From the NCBI GenBank assembly GCA_964580235.1, contig CAZOJY010000035.1, positions 1 to 28,669 on the forward strand: a stretch of 28,669 nucleotides of DNA, in the 5' to 3' direction. The position numbers were made by a program, and so were the translations under genes. Positions 7,826-16,104 of this stretch are shown in pieces. This DNA comes from G020348385 sp964580235 (GTDB taxonomy: Bacteria; Acidobacteriota; Aminicenantia; Aminicenantales; Aminicenantaceae). Position 1 is the first letter of the stretch. Each line of letters opens with the position of its first letter. The notes below the pieces were generated by a model. It was not told where the DNA came from, made no database searches, and saw nothing but the letters and a program-made list of their open reading frames with translations.

Positions 7826-8456
7826 AAAGCTCCTGGAAGAGGTGGAGGAAAAACTGAAGTTTCTTTCTTTTCTTGGGGTTGAGTTTATGACAAGAGGGTC
7901 CTCAGTCTTGTCTTTAGATGAGAAAATCCTGAACTGTCAGAGATGTCCCCTTTCAAAAACCCGGGCTCATGCTGTTCCCGGAGAGGGAGACATTAGCGCA
8001 GAACTCATGTTTGTCGGGGAAGCACCCGGCCGTGATGAAGACATTCAAGGAAGGCCTTTTGTAGGCAGGGCCGGACAGCTTCTGACAAGGATAATCCATG
8101 CCATGAAATTTCAGAGGGAAGAAGTGTTCATCACAAACGTGGTCAAATGCCGTCCGCCGGGCAACAGAAACCCCCTGGGAAGCGAAATCGCAAGCTGCAA
8201 GGATTATCTTCTCGCTCAGATCGAGATGATCGACCCGAAAGTCATCGTAACTCTGGGAAGAGTTGCAGCAAATTTTTTCGTCCGCAGTTCGCTCGGGATG
8301 ACAGCTTTACGTGGTGATTTTTATGACTTCCAACACACTAAATTGATGCCCACTTTTCATCCCTCTTATCTCATCCGAAACGAAGGGAATAAAACTCTCA
8401 AAAAAATGGTCTGGGAAGATATGAAAAAAGTGATGGCCTTCCTGGGCAAAAAATGA
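7791..8456 (+). CDS. udg: Family 4 uracil-DNA glycosylase (Fe-S type)
   Basis: Removes uracil from DNA to start base excision repair. Four cysteines for the [4Fe-4S] cluster are in place: C49 and C52 (NCQRCPL), C120 (VVKCRPP) and C136 (IASCKDY). The active-site loop is GEAPGRDEDIQGRPFVGRAGQ from residue 76, and HPSYL is at 190-194. All are diagnostic of the thermostable/bacterial family 4 enzymes. The start is uncertain: the ATG at 7791 lies inside coaBC and has a poor ribosome site, and an in-frame TTG at 7809 would remove six residues. The stop overlaps the priA start (ATGA). Confidence 0.93.
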   Translation: MRSRRKLSKETEKLLEEVEEKLKFLSFLGVEFMTRGSSVLSLDEKILNCQRCPLSKTRAHAVPGEGDISAELMFVGEAPGRDEDIQGRPFVGRAGQLLTRIIHAMKFQREEVFITNVVKCRPPGNRNPLGSEIASCKDYLLAQIEMIDPKVIVTLGRVAANFFVRSSLGMTALRGDFYDFQHTKLMPTFHPSYLIRNEGNKTLKKMVWEDMKKVMAFLGKK

Positions 8457-10609
8457 GTTTGTATGCGGAAATTGTGCTGGGTCTTCCTCTGACCCAAACC
8501 TTCACCTATACGATTCCAGAAGCCATAAAAACTCTAACAAAGGTGGGATCTCGGGCCCTGGTTCCCTTCCATCAGAGGAAAATAACAGGCTTTATTGTCG
8601 GCTTGAAATACAGAAAAGATGTTAAAAATTATGAGCTGAAAGATATTCTTGAAGTCCTGGATGAAGAGCCTGTTTTTACGGCAGAATTTCTTGCTTTCAC
8701 ACGGAAATTCAGCGATACCTATTTTTTTTCTTGGGGAGAGATGCTTCAGGCCGCACTCCCTCCCTCTTATGTCCCCAAAAGCCGGATAAAAATTTCCATT
8801 TCCCAAGAAGGAAATGCGGCCATCCAAAGTGATTCCCTTTCCGCAGGCGAAAGGAAGATCCTGGAACTCCTCCAAAAAAGGGCTTATACAAGAACGTTCA
8901 TCAGGAAAAAGATTAAACAGGGAAACCTATCATCGATTCTCTTTCGGCTGGCGAGAAACGGCCTAATCGTTTCTCAGAATGATTTTAAAAAAACTCTGCG
9001 GCGGGAAGAAAAAAATGACGATCTTATCCCTCTGCAGCTTGAGATGGATTTTTCTCTGGATGAAAAATCCCGCAGAGCCTCCGATTTTATTTCTGGATGC
9101 CTTGGGAAAAACAAATTTTCATCCTTTTACCTTCATGCTTCTCAAACAAAAAGGGAAGCTGTTTACTTTGATTTGATAAAAAAAACCCTGAGCGTCCGGA
9201 GGAAAATCCTTTTTCTTGTCCCTGAAATTGCGCTGACCGCGTCACTTCAAGAAAGATTTATAAAAAAACTGGGAAAGAATGTGGCTCTGCTTCACAGTCA
9301 GTTGACTGCGAAACAAAGAGAAAATGAGTGGGAGAGGATTAGGAATGGCCGCGCAGAAGTCGTTGTGGGTCCCCGCTCAGCCGTTTTATCGCCCCTGGAG
9401 GATATCGGCTTAATCATTGTGGATAACGAGCATGACGAGTCGTATTTACAAAAAGAAAGTCCCTCCTACGATGCACGAAAAGGGGCATTATTGAGAGCGA
9501 AACAGTTCAGGGCCCTTTTGATCAGCGGTTCTTCGATCCCATCCGTAGAAGCCTATCATCGTGCAAAAATGCAAGACCGTTTAGTGGAGATTGACGAAAG
9601 GACGGCCAAGAGAAATGTTAAAATTCTGAAGTATGAATCCAGAAAGAATGTTTTCGGAGATGCCTTGGTCCGAGAGATACAGCAAAAATTGGCCGAAAAA
9701 AATCCTGCCCCTATCCTCGTTTTTTTTAACCGAAGAGGATATTCCTCATTCATGATCTGTTCGAGCTGTCAGTATATCCCACGATGCGAGCGTTGCGATG
9801 TGACCATGAGTTTTCACAGGAGGGAAGAAAAACTTCTGTGCCATTACTGTGGATTTTCTTCTTCAATAAAATATATCTGTCCCGAGTGCGGAGGAAAAAT
9901 TGTATTTGGGAAGAGTTTTGGCATAGAAGTCGTTGAGGAAGAGTTGAAAAAAAAATTCCCGGACAAACATATTGTTTGTTTTGATTCAGATGTGGTGCGA
10001 ACAAAAAAAGATCAGGAACGAATTCTTTCCCTATTTGAGGCAAAGAAAATCGATATTCTTATTGGGACGCAGCTTTTGGCCCACCAGGAAAGCCTTTCCC
10101 CCGTTTCAACGCTCATTATTCTTTACCCGGAGTTTTTTCTGACCCTTCCGGATTTCAGGGCAAGCCAAAAAACTTTTCAGACCCTGGTTCAGATGACAAG
10201 GTTTCTTTCCCGAGAAGGAAACCCGGAACTTTTTATCCAGACCTCCAACCTGGACAACTACAGCATACGAAATGCGGCTTTTGGGGATTACAGTTCTTTT
10301 TATGATCAGGAAATCCAATACCGGCGTCTGATGAATTATCCTCCCTATTCTTATCTGGCTGAAATTCTTCTCACTGGAGAGAATTTGAGGACTCTGGCAC
10401 GGGAATCCAGAAAGATTTTTTCTTTTGTGAAGGATCAGGACACAAAGATAGAAACGTGGGGACCAGCGTTAGCACCTGTAGCCAGGATAAGAGGGAAATA
10501 CAGGGTCCAAGTTGTTTTAAAGTCAAAAAAAAAGAGGGCCCTGCGGCGGGCCCTCTCGCAATCTTTGGACCAAGTGAAATCGAGAAAAACCGTCTTTCTG
10601 TACGATTGA
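8453..10609 (+). CDS. priA: PriA-like primosomal protein N' with degenerate helicase motifs
   Basis: 718 residues with the PriA architecture: a DNA-binding 3'BD (1-105), a winged-helix region, helicase lobe 1 (about 215-400), zinc module and lobe 2, and a C-terminal domain. The eight zinc cysteines are all present (C436, C439, C445, C448, C463, C466, C476, C479), as are LVPEIALT at 255-262, NRRGY at 426-430 and GTQLLA at 538-543. The ATPase motifs are broken. The Walker A GVTGSGKTE is replaced by HASQTKREA (228-236), DEEH is DNEH (324-327), GSATPS is GSSIPS (359-364), and the QVAGRAGR arginine-finger motif reads QMTRFLSREG (580-589). It probably loads the primosome at restart sites without unwinding DNA, as described for actinobacterial PriA. 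The final codons contain the terminator of the opposing operon. Confidence 0.9.
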   Translation: MSLYAEIVLGLPLTQTFTYTIPEAIKTLTKVGSRALVPFHQRKITGFIVGLKYRKDVKNYELKDILEVLDEEPVFTAEFLAFTRKFSDTYFFSWGEMLQAALPPSYVPKSRIKISISQEGNAAIQSDSLSAGERKILELLQKRAYTRTFIRKKIKQGNLSSILFRLARNGLIVSQNDFKKTLRREEKNDDLIPLQLEMDFSLDEKSRRASDFISGCLGKNKFSSFYLHASQTKREAVYFDLIKKTLSVRRKILFLVPEIALTASLQERFIKKLGKNVALLHSQLTAKQRENEWERIRNGRAEVVVGPRSAVLSPLEDIGLIIVDNEHDESYLQKESPSYDARKGALLRAKQFRALLISGSSIPSVEAYHRAKMQDRLVEIDERTAKRNVKILKYESRKNVFGDALVREIQQKLAEKNPAPILVFFNRRGYSSFMICSSCQYIPRCERCDVTMSFHRREEKLLCHYCGFSSSIKYICPECGGKIVFGKSFGIEVVEEELKKKFPDKHIVCFDSDVVRTKKDQERILSLFEAKKIDILIGTQLLAHQESLSPVSTLIILYPEFFLTLPDFRASQKTFQTLVQMTRFLSREGNPELFIQTSNLDNYSIRNAAFGDYSSFYDQEIQYRRLMNYPPYSYLAEILLTGENLRTLARESRKIFSFVKDQDTKIETWGPALAPVARIRGKYRVQVVLKSKKKRALRRALSQSLDQVKSRKTVFLYD
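10525..10556 (-). terminator. Intrinsic terminator of the coaD-pil operon, inside priA coding sequence
   Basis: On the minus strand a perfect 9-bp stem AGAGGGCCC/GGGCCCTCT (10533-10556, 6-nt loop) runs straight into nine T residues (10525-10533 are all A on the plus strand, sharing the last base of the stem). It lies 67 nt past the stop codon of the last lipoprotein gene and within the last 30 codons of priA, where it encodes KKKRALRRAL. Confidence 0.88.
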
Positions 10610-10622
10610 CGGTAATCTCTTT

Positions 10623-11492
10623 CTAGCTTCCCTTTTTCAGCCGGATATCAAATTCCACGTGGATGTAATAGTAGGTGGGTGTCGCCCCGTATCCGTCGAA
10701 GGCTTCCCACCAGGTTTCTGGTTGGACTTCGATCGTTACCATCTCTTCAGCTTGAGTCATTTCACCGGCAGTGGGGCCTTGATAGGTCATCATCGCATAG
10801 CCATCAGAACCAGTCTCACTGTATGTGGTCGTTTTGCCGCCGGGGAATTGGCCTTTGCCTTTTTTGATTTTGAAAAATATTTTTCTTCCTGAAATAGGCG
10901 TTCCGTCAGGAACGGCAAAAAAGGCTGTAATCTTGGATTCGGGTCTGGTGTTGGTGCACCACAAAACATTGGGATCCACTTCGACATTGAAGATGAGATC
11001 CCGGAAATCGCGAACAAAATAAATCGGAGCCCACTCCGATACGCCTTCGGCCCCTTCCCAGGCCACATGAGCTGTGATCAAAAAGTTGTCCGTGGTTGAA
11101 CCGGAGATCTCTTCGACAGTTGGCCCATAATAGTCGAGGGCAATTCTGCCGTTTCCATCGGTAACTTTGGATGCGACAGCCTGTAAACCTTCGAAATAGC
11201 CGACACCGTCAGCTCTGGCGTTAGCGGCGGCATCGCGAAGTTCAAAGAAAATAGTCCTGCCTCCCAGTGGTGTTCCGTCATATTTTGTCAGAACAGCGGT
11301 CACAGTCGTAGTTTCTCTGGACTGAGTTCCCGCAAACAATACATTCGGACTGGCAGAAACCTTTAGAGAAATCGCAAATCCTGCAGGGCCCAATGGAGAA
11401 GGTTTCTCCACTTTGTTCTTTACACAGGAGGTGAATACGGCGAGACTCAAAGCGACCAAAATAAAGCTTAAAAATTTAATCCTGGATCTCAT
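10623..11492 (-). CDS. Lipoprotein with two bacterial Ig-like domains
   Basis: 289 residues. The N-terminus MRSRIKFLSFILVALSLAVF followed by TSC looks like a lipoprotein signal with the modified Cys at 23. The rest is two homologous beta-sandwich repeats, about residues 40-165 and 168-285. Each has a [SD]PNVL start, a D-G-T-P-[LI]-[SG]-G-R-[TK]-I-F-F strand, a D-G-[NY] turn and a Y-[YQ]-G-P-T strand, the pattern of invasin/Big-type Ig domains. It would be anchored in the outer membrane or periplasm. It is the last gene of the pil operon, sharing one base (TAATG) with the preceding lipoprotein gene. I do not recognise a named family. A structural or pilus-associated role is inferred from position only. 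Confidence 0.75.
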   Translation of the reverse strand: MRSRIKFLSFILVALSLAVFTSCVKNKVEKPSPLGPAGFAISLKVSASPNVLFAGTQSRETTTVTAVLTKYDGTPLGGRTIFFELRDAAANARADGVGYFEGLQAVASKVTDGNGRIALDYYGPTVEEISGSTTDNFLITAHVAWEGAEGVSEWAPIYFVRDFRDLIFNVEVDPNVLWCTNTRPESKITAFFAVPDGTPISGRKIFFKIKKGKGQFPGGKTTTYSETGSDGYAMMTYQGPTAGEMTQAEEMVTIEVQPETWWEAFDGYGATPTYYYIHVEFDIRLKKGS

Positions 11493-12124
11493 TAGTTACC
11501 TCCTCCGGAAGGGGCAGCATCTTCAGTGATGTAATTCGCAAAGAAAATGGTTAGATACCCCGTGGCTTTGACTTTATTGCCCAGCGTGTCATGCCCGTAA
11601 AAATCAATCCGGGCTGTGGTTTTAAGTTCCCCTTCTCCCCGGCCCTTGGTCAGATTCACCAGCGGCGGTTCTAGCTTTGCTACGGCCCGCACGATGACAA
11701 AACTGACGTCTGTTTGTGCATCAACCTGGACACGAGTCGAAAGCGCACCGTCAAAGGAGTAGGGTATCTCAATTCCCTCCTGGTTTTTCCCATCCGAACG
11801 GCTATAACTTACCACATAGCTGGTGACAAATATGTCGTTGTGATAGGACGTTCCGAGCAGGGGTTCAGGATCGAGAGGTTCGGCGGTGAACGTGACCTTA
11901 GCAGCATCAGCAGCGACCGTCTCTGCTGCTGTATCCTGATCTATCATGACAACATCAGATTGGAGAAAGTTGACTTCGTTGTCGTCGATGTCTGTCCCTG
12001 TGATTTGAACAACGAGAAGAACGCTGTCTGATCTGGAATCATCTTCGATCGGATTACAGGAGAACAGGAGGAAAATGGCCGGAACGATTACCAGTATTTT
12101 TAGCCAATTTTTCATTTTTCTCAT
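11492..12124 (-). CDS. Putative lipoprotein downstream of pilQ
   Basis: 210 residues with a lipoprotein signal (MRKMKNWLKILVIVPAIFLL, then FSC; modified Cys23) and a mostly beta-strand body that I cannot assign to a named family. It ends in a flexible Gly-rich tail, DAAPSGGGN. It starts 10 nt after the pilQ stop and overlaps the next lipoprotein gene by one base, so it is certainly part of the pil operon. A start at Met4 is also possible. It could be a secretin-associated factor or an unrelated exported protein. The sequence alone does not decide. Confidence 0.7.
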   Translation of the reverse strand: MRKMKNWLKILVIVPAIFLLFSCNPIEDDSRSDSVLLVVQITGTDIDDNEVNFLQSDVVMIDQDTAAETVAADAAKVTFTAEPLDPEPLLGTSYHNDIFVTSYVVSYSRSDGKNQEGIEIPYSFDGALSTRVQVDAQTDVSFVIVRAVAKLEPPLVNLTKGRGEGELKTTARIDFYGHDTLGNKVKATGYLTIFFANYITEDAAPSGGGN

Positions 12125-12134
12125 TTTTTCCCTC

Positions 12135-14447
12135 TTATCTGAGTATTCTGGGAGTTATAAAAATAAGCAACTCTCGGCTTTGTTTGGTTCGTGCAAATGA
12201 CTTAAAAAGGTTTCCTATAATCGGAATTTTATGGAAGAATGGAACCCTTTCTCGTGTTATCGAATCCTCTGTCCGGTAGATGCCTCCTATAACAGTCGTG
12301 CCTCCATCCGGAATCATGACTGTCGTAGTGGCACTCTGCGTGATTATAGGAGGAATGCCGTTGACCAGGTTGGCGAAATCGGCAGCATTATTCTGGAGTT
12401 CAATATGCATAATAATCGTGCCTTCGGCTGTGATCTGAGGAGTTGCCCTTAACTCTAAAGCCGCATTCATGTATCGTGTGGTGACCGTGAAGTTGGCGAC
12501 AGTTTGGACTGGAATTTGTCTTCCCTGGACGATGTGGGCTTCTTGGTTATTCTGAGTGGTCACAGAGGGGCTCGAAATGATTCGCCCCTGTCCTGATGTT
12601 TCGAGAGCAGATATAGCTAAATCTATCCTGAAGGTATCCAGGATATTAGCGAATGAAACACCCACAGCGCTTGTGAACGCAGGAGCCGGGAGATTGATGG
12701 CGTATCCGCCTAACGGGCCTCCGATTCCCTTGGTAACGATACCCTGGGGGATCATGGCGCCGTCGATCAGAATTTTGTGGGGGAATTCCAGGGAAGTCTG
12801 GTTTCCGTAAAAAGGATCAACGACTCCTTTAGCTCCCCACTGTATACCAAGGTTGCGGATGAACGTGCTTGTCGCTTCCACGATGCGTGCTTCAATGGCA
12901 ACTTGAGGGGTGGGAGTGTCGAACACATCGAGGAGTCTTTCGATGAGCTCGATCCTGTCGCTGACATCGGTTATGACCATAGTGTTCGTGCGCTCATCAA
13001 CGATGATTTCGCCTCTATCCGATATTTTGCTCTGCAGAAGGCCTTCGACATCTGCAGCTCTTGAGTAAGAAAGCGTGTATGATCTGGTCACCCGAGGGCC
13101 TGCCAATTCTTTGCTTTCTTCCAATTTTTGCTGTTCATCTCTCTCACGCGTGAGGGTTTGAACAGGGGCAATCCTGAGAATATTGCCCTCTAGAGTCCTG
13201 CCCATTTTATTCTGCTTGAGGATAAGGTCTAAGGCCTGATCCCAGGGTACGTCAATGAGATTGCAGGAGACAACTCCTCTTACCTCGGGATCATGTGCGA
13301 CATTCAGGCCAGCAAACTCGCCCAAGTAATTGATGACGTCTCTCAGATCTGCGTCTTTGAATTTTAAGGTGATTACCTCTCCGTGGAATTTTTCCTCTTT
13401 CTGGGAGATGGTTTGCGGTGTGAACTGTTGGGCTTCTTCCTGTGTGAACGAAGATTCCTTTTTCTTCGGACGAAGTGACTCGGGCATTTCTATTTTCTCA
13501 ACGGGAATCACAGGTTTTGGAGACACAGTTTTCTCAACAGGAGGATCGACCATTCTTTCTACGGTCTTTGGTTTGGGTTGTTCTGCTTTGACCTTTTCCT
13601 TCTTATCAGCTCTATTCCGTTCCGCTTCCTTGGCCATGGAAGGGGGAGGGGCTGGTTTTCCCTTATAAAAGGATACGGTCAGGTTATTGTTGTCTGAATC
13701 TATGGAGTAAAATGGTGGTTCTGTGAGATCAAAAACCATCCTTGTGATCGTGTGAGGGTTGGAAATTTGGAATTGAGCCGCTCTCACTTTTTTAACGCCG
13801 AGCTGATTGATGGCATAGACCGCGCGCGATGAGGAAAAGTATGTGTTGTAAAGATCGACAACAAGCCGGAGGGGTTTATCCAGGATAAAAACATTGGAAA
13901 CCGCTTCATGACTGAGACTCGCTCTGACATCCACTCTATCGTTTTTTTCGGCTACACTGATATTTGTCAGGTATCCTGTTTGACCTGATGCGTCTTCCAG
14001 CTTTGTTTTGACTTCTGGATCCAACACGTATTTGCCGGGAGTTTTCTGGATGTGATTGAGTTCCACAATGGTGCTGTTGTTCTCAGCTTTTATCTGATAA
14101 GGAACGCGCTCTTTCAGGTCGACAAGAAGACGGAACTTATCGATGTCGATTCTTTCCATCTTTATGTCTTGGATCAGCGAAGTTGTTTGGGATGCCATAT
14201 TGGGTGTGACGCTGGCAGACACGTTGTCAAAATCGATTAAAATGGTAGCCGGCCTATCGATAGCATAGCTCGAGCGAAGAAGAGTTAGAGGAGAACTGGA
14301 TTCAAGTATGATCCTCGTGTTTGGCTGCCCGGGTGTGACGGATATGTTACTTATGTTACCTAAGGGCTCATTGTTGCTTGCAAATCCACTGACCAAGGTG
14401 AAGGCGCACAGGATGGCCATGATTTGCAAGTATTTTTTCTTTTTCAT
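12135..14447 (-). CDS. pilQ: Type IV pilus secretin PilQ
   Basis: 770 residues forming the outer-membrane channel through which the pilus leaves the cell. There is a signal peptide (about 1-24), two AMIN domains that bind peptidoglycan (about 33-125 and 160-265), and a Lys/Glu/Pro-rich linker (about 268-350). The N0/STN domain follows (ITLKFKDADLRDVINYLGEF), then the N1 domain (YTLSYSRAADVEGLL..TNTMVITD) and the secretin core. Core signatures include SALETSGQGRIISSPSV, VMIPDGGTTVIGGI and VPFFHKIPIIGNLF, ending LLIFITPRILR. It is the largest gene of the pilMNOPQ set and lies 1 nt after pilP. The architecture matches complete PilQ proteins. Confidence 0.97.
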   Translation of the reverse strand: MKKKKYLQIMAILCAFTLVSGFASNNEPLGNISNISVTPGQPNTRIILESSSPLTLLRSSYAIDRPATILIDFDNVSASVTPNMASQTTSLIQDIKMERIDIDKFRLLVDLKERVPYQIKAENNSTIVELNHIQKTPGKYVLDPEVKTKLEDASGQTGYLTNISVAEKNDRVDVRASLSHEAVSNVFILDKPLRLVVDLYNTYFSSSRAVYAINQLGVKKVRAAQFQISNPHTITRMVFDLTEPPFYSIDSDNNNLTVSFYKGKPAPPPSMAKEAERNRADKKEKVKAEQPKPKTVERMVDPPVEKTVSPKPVIPVEKIEMPESLRPKKKESSFTQEEAQQFTPQTISQKEEKFHGEVITLKFKDADLRDVINYLGEFAGLNVAHDPEVRGVVSCNLIDVPWDQALDLILKQNKMGRTLEGNILRIAPVQTLTRERDEQQKLEESKELAGPRVTRSYTLSYSRAADVEGLLQSKISDRGEIIVDERTNTMVITDVSDRIELIERLLDVFDTPTPQVAIEARIVEATSTFIRNLGIQWGAKGVVDPFYGNQTSLEFPHKILIDGAMIPQGIVTKGIGGPLGGYAINLPAPAFTSAVGVSFANILDTFRIDLAISALETSGQGRIISSPSVTTQNNQEAHIVQGRQIPVQTVANFTVTTRYMNAALELRATPQITAEGTIIMHIELQNNAADFANLVNGIPPIITQSATTTVMIPDGGTTVIGGIYRTEDSITRERVPFFHKIPIIGNLFKSFARTKQSRELLIFITPRILR

Positions 14448-14448
14448 G

Positions 14449-14907
14449 TTATTGCTCCTCTAGCTTTATTTCTTTGACGATGTCTTTTGGATTTGATAGG
14501 GGGATGCCTCTTTCCTTTGTTTTGCGGAAAATGACTTGTGAATCATTGACGTTTAGGACGAATCCATCGAGGAAATTATCACCGGTTTTGATATAGTAAG
14601 GAAATCCTTGCGTATCATTGATAATTGCCGTTAATTTTCCTTTGTATTTGACAATTCCTATAAGAACAGTATCCTCGATGGCCAGTTGACCAATCCCTCG
14701 GGTTTTACCTTTTTCCCTGAGGTCCTGTCCGGCAAGAAGGTCTCGGAATGGATCTCGTCTTCCTTCGGGGTTGTAGGTAGGTCCCCGGGGCTTTATCTGA
14801 ATCCGTGTTTCCTGCTGTGTGCCTTGATCGACATCCTGAGAGCAAAGAAGAATACTGCCGAGACAAAAAAGACCGGCCACGACCAATAAAATTATTTTTT
14901 TCTTCAT
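14449..14907 (-). CDS. pilP: Type IV pilus assembly protein PilP
   Basis: 152 residues: a hydrophobic N-terminal signal (1-22), a flexible stretch, the PilP hallmark YNPEGRRDPFRDL at 45-57, then a small beta domain (about 75-145) that in the family contacts the secretin N0 domain. PilP usually is a lipoprotein bridging the PilNO complex and PilQ. Here the residues before Cys22 are ILL, a poor lipobox, so lipidation is doubtful. It lies between pilO and pilQ with single-base gaps. Confidence 0.9.
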   Translation of the reverse strand: MKKKIILLVVAGLFCLGSILLCSQDVDQGTQQETRIQIKPRGPTYNPEGRRDPFRDLLAGQDLREKGKTRGIGQLAIEDTVLIGIVKYKGKLTAIINDTQGFPYYIKTGDNFLDGFVLNVNDSQVIFRKTKERGIPLSNPKDIVKEIKLEEQ

Positions 14908-14908
14908 C

Positions 14909-15487
14909 TCAATTCCCCCTCTTTTGCGGTGTCGCAGCTTCTTCTGTTTTCCCTTCTTCTCTGTAAATATACGTTTTCACATTCCACTCGGCAGAAATTG
15001 TAGCGGTATCTGTCTGGGTCCGCAAGGCTTTAATCGAAAAATCTTCAATGTTAAACAGACGCTGAAAAGTGTTCAGCCGGTCGAAAAATATGGCGAGATT
15101 ATGATAATCTCCTGTTACCGCAACGGATATGGGCTGTTCTGCATAAAACTCCTTGATGATCTCTGGATTCTGGATAAATTTCACGATATTCAAACGGGTG
15201 TCATAGGCGAGCTGCTGCATTTGTTTTAGAATGTGGCTTATCTCTTCCTCTTGAGGAATGATAGCCTCGAGCTTGCTGAGGGTGACTTTCATCTGTTCAA
15301 GCTCGGCCTCTATTTTATCCAGTTCTTCTTTTTTAACCTTGAGATGAGCCACTTCTTCTTGTACTTTTATCCTTTCGTCTCTTATATTTTTAAATTCTTC
15401 ATCCTTGGGTTTGTAATAAACAAAATAGAATAGACCCAGAATGATTACAGCTATAAGGACATACGCAAACCAAGGCCAATCTCTCAT
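14909..15487 (-). CDS. pilO: Type IV pilus inner-membrane protein PilO
   Basis: 192 residues: a short cytoplasmic start MRDWPW, one membrane helix (about 7-25), a long coiled coil rich in Glu/Lys/Leu (about 30-80), then a ferredoxin-like periplasmic domain (EEEISHILKQMQQLAYDTRL onward). This is the PilO layout; PilO pairs with PilN to align the pilus machine between the membranes. Its start overlaps the pilN stop by 4 nt (ATGA), indicating coupled translation. Confidence 0.93.
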   Translation of the reverse strand: MRDWPWFAYVLIAVIILGLFYFVYYKPKDEEFKNIRDERIKVQEEVAHLKVKKEELDKIEAELEQMKVTLSKLEAIIPQEEEISHILKQMQQLAYDTRLNIVKFIQNPEIIKEFYAEQPISVAVTGDYHNLAIFFDRLNTFQRLFNIEDFSIKALRTQTDTATISAEWNVKTYIYREEGKTEEAATPQKRGN

Positions 15488-16101
15488 TTTTGTTCCCCTT
15501 GTTTGACTTCTTCGGATGAATATATGCTCGAAGGCAGATCGTATGTTGCCGTGAGAGAAAATTCTAGATACAAGGTATCTGTTTGGGATTTTTTTTGGTT
15601 GATAGAGACAATCTTCACATTGCTCAGATGTGGGCTGTTCTCCAGATTATACACATAGTCTGCGATCAGATTGTTGGAAAGGGCTCTTCCTTTTATGGTA
15701 ATTTCTTCTTCGTCATAGCTTGTTTCGGTCAGCCAAACCCAACCAGGTATATTTTTGCTTAGCTCATCCATTGTTCTGACGGCAATCTCTTGGCGGGCCT
15801 TCAGGTGATTGATCAGATTGATTTTTCTCTCCAGAGTGCTTTTCTGCGCTTCCAGCTTTTCCAAGGCAGTCAAGACGTACTGGAGTTGCTTTTTTTCTTC
15901 TTGAGCTGTATTCAGGAGCTCCCTTTCGGTTTTGATGGCTTTGTCCTGCAAGAAATAGAGGGCGGCGACGGCTGCGATAGCGAGGAGTATGATGAGGCTG
16001 GCAATCGGCGTTTTTCTTTTTTCCTTTATTTCTGGAGCCAGTCCGCTGGGTTCTTCTCTTATCTCTTTTTTTTCGGGTTTTAATAAGTTTATTCTAATCA
16101 T
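15484..16101 (-). CDS. pilN: Type IV pilus assembly protein PilN
   Basis: 205 residues. The N-terminus MIRINLLKPEKKE is the conserved INLLP-like peptide that in PilN docks into PilM on the cytoplasmic side. A membrane helix follows at about 32-51, a coiled coil at 55-105 and a periplasmic domain. The proline of INLLP is displaced by a Lys here (INLLKPE). It starts 3 nt after the pilM stop. Confidence 0.92.
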   Translation of the reverse strand: MIRINLLKPEKKEIREEPSGLAPEIKEKRKTPIASLIILLAIAAVAALYFLQDKAIKTERELLNTAQEEKKQLQYVLTALEKLEAQKSTLERKINLINHLKARQEIAVRTMDELSKNIPGWVWLTETSYDEEEITIKGRALSNNLIADYVYNLENSPHLSNVKIVSINQKKSQTDTLYLEFSLTATYDLPSSIYSSEEVKQGEQK

Positions 16102-16104
16102 GGT

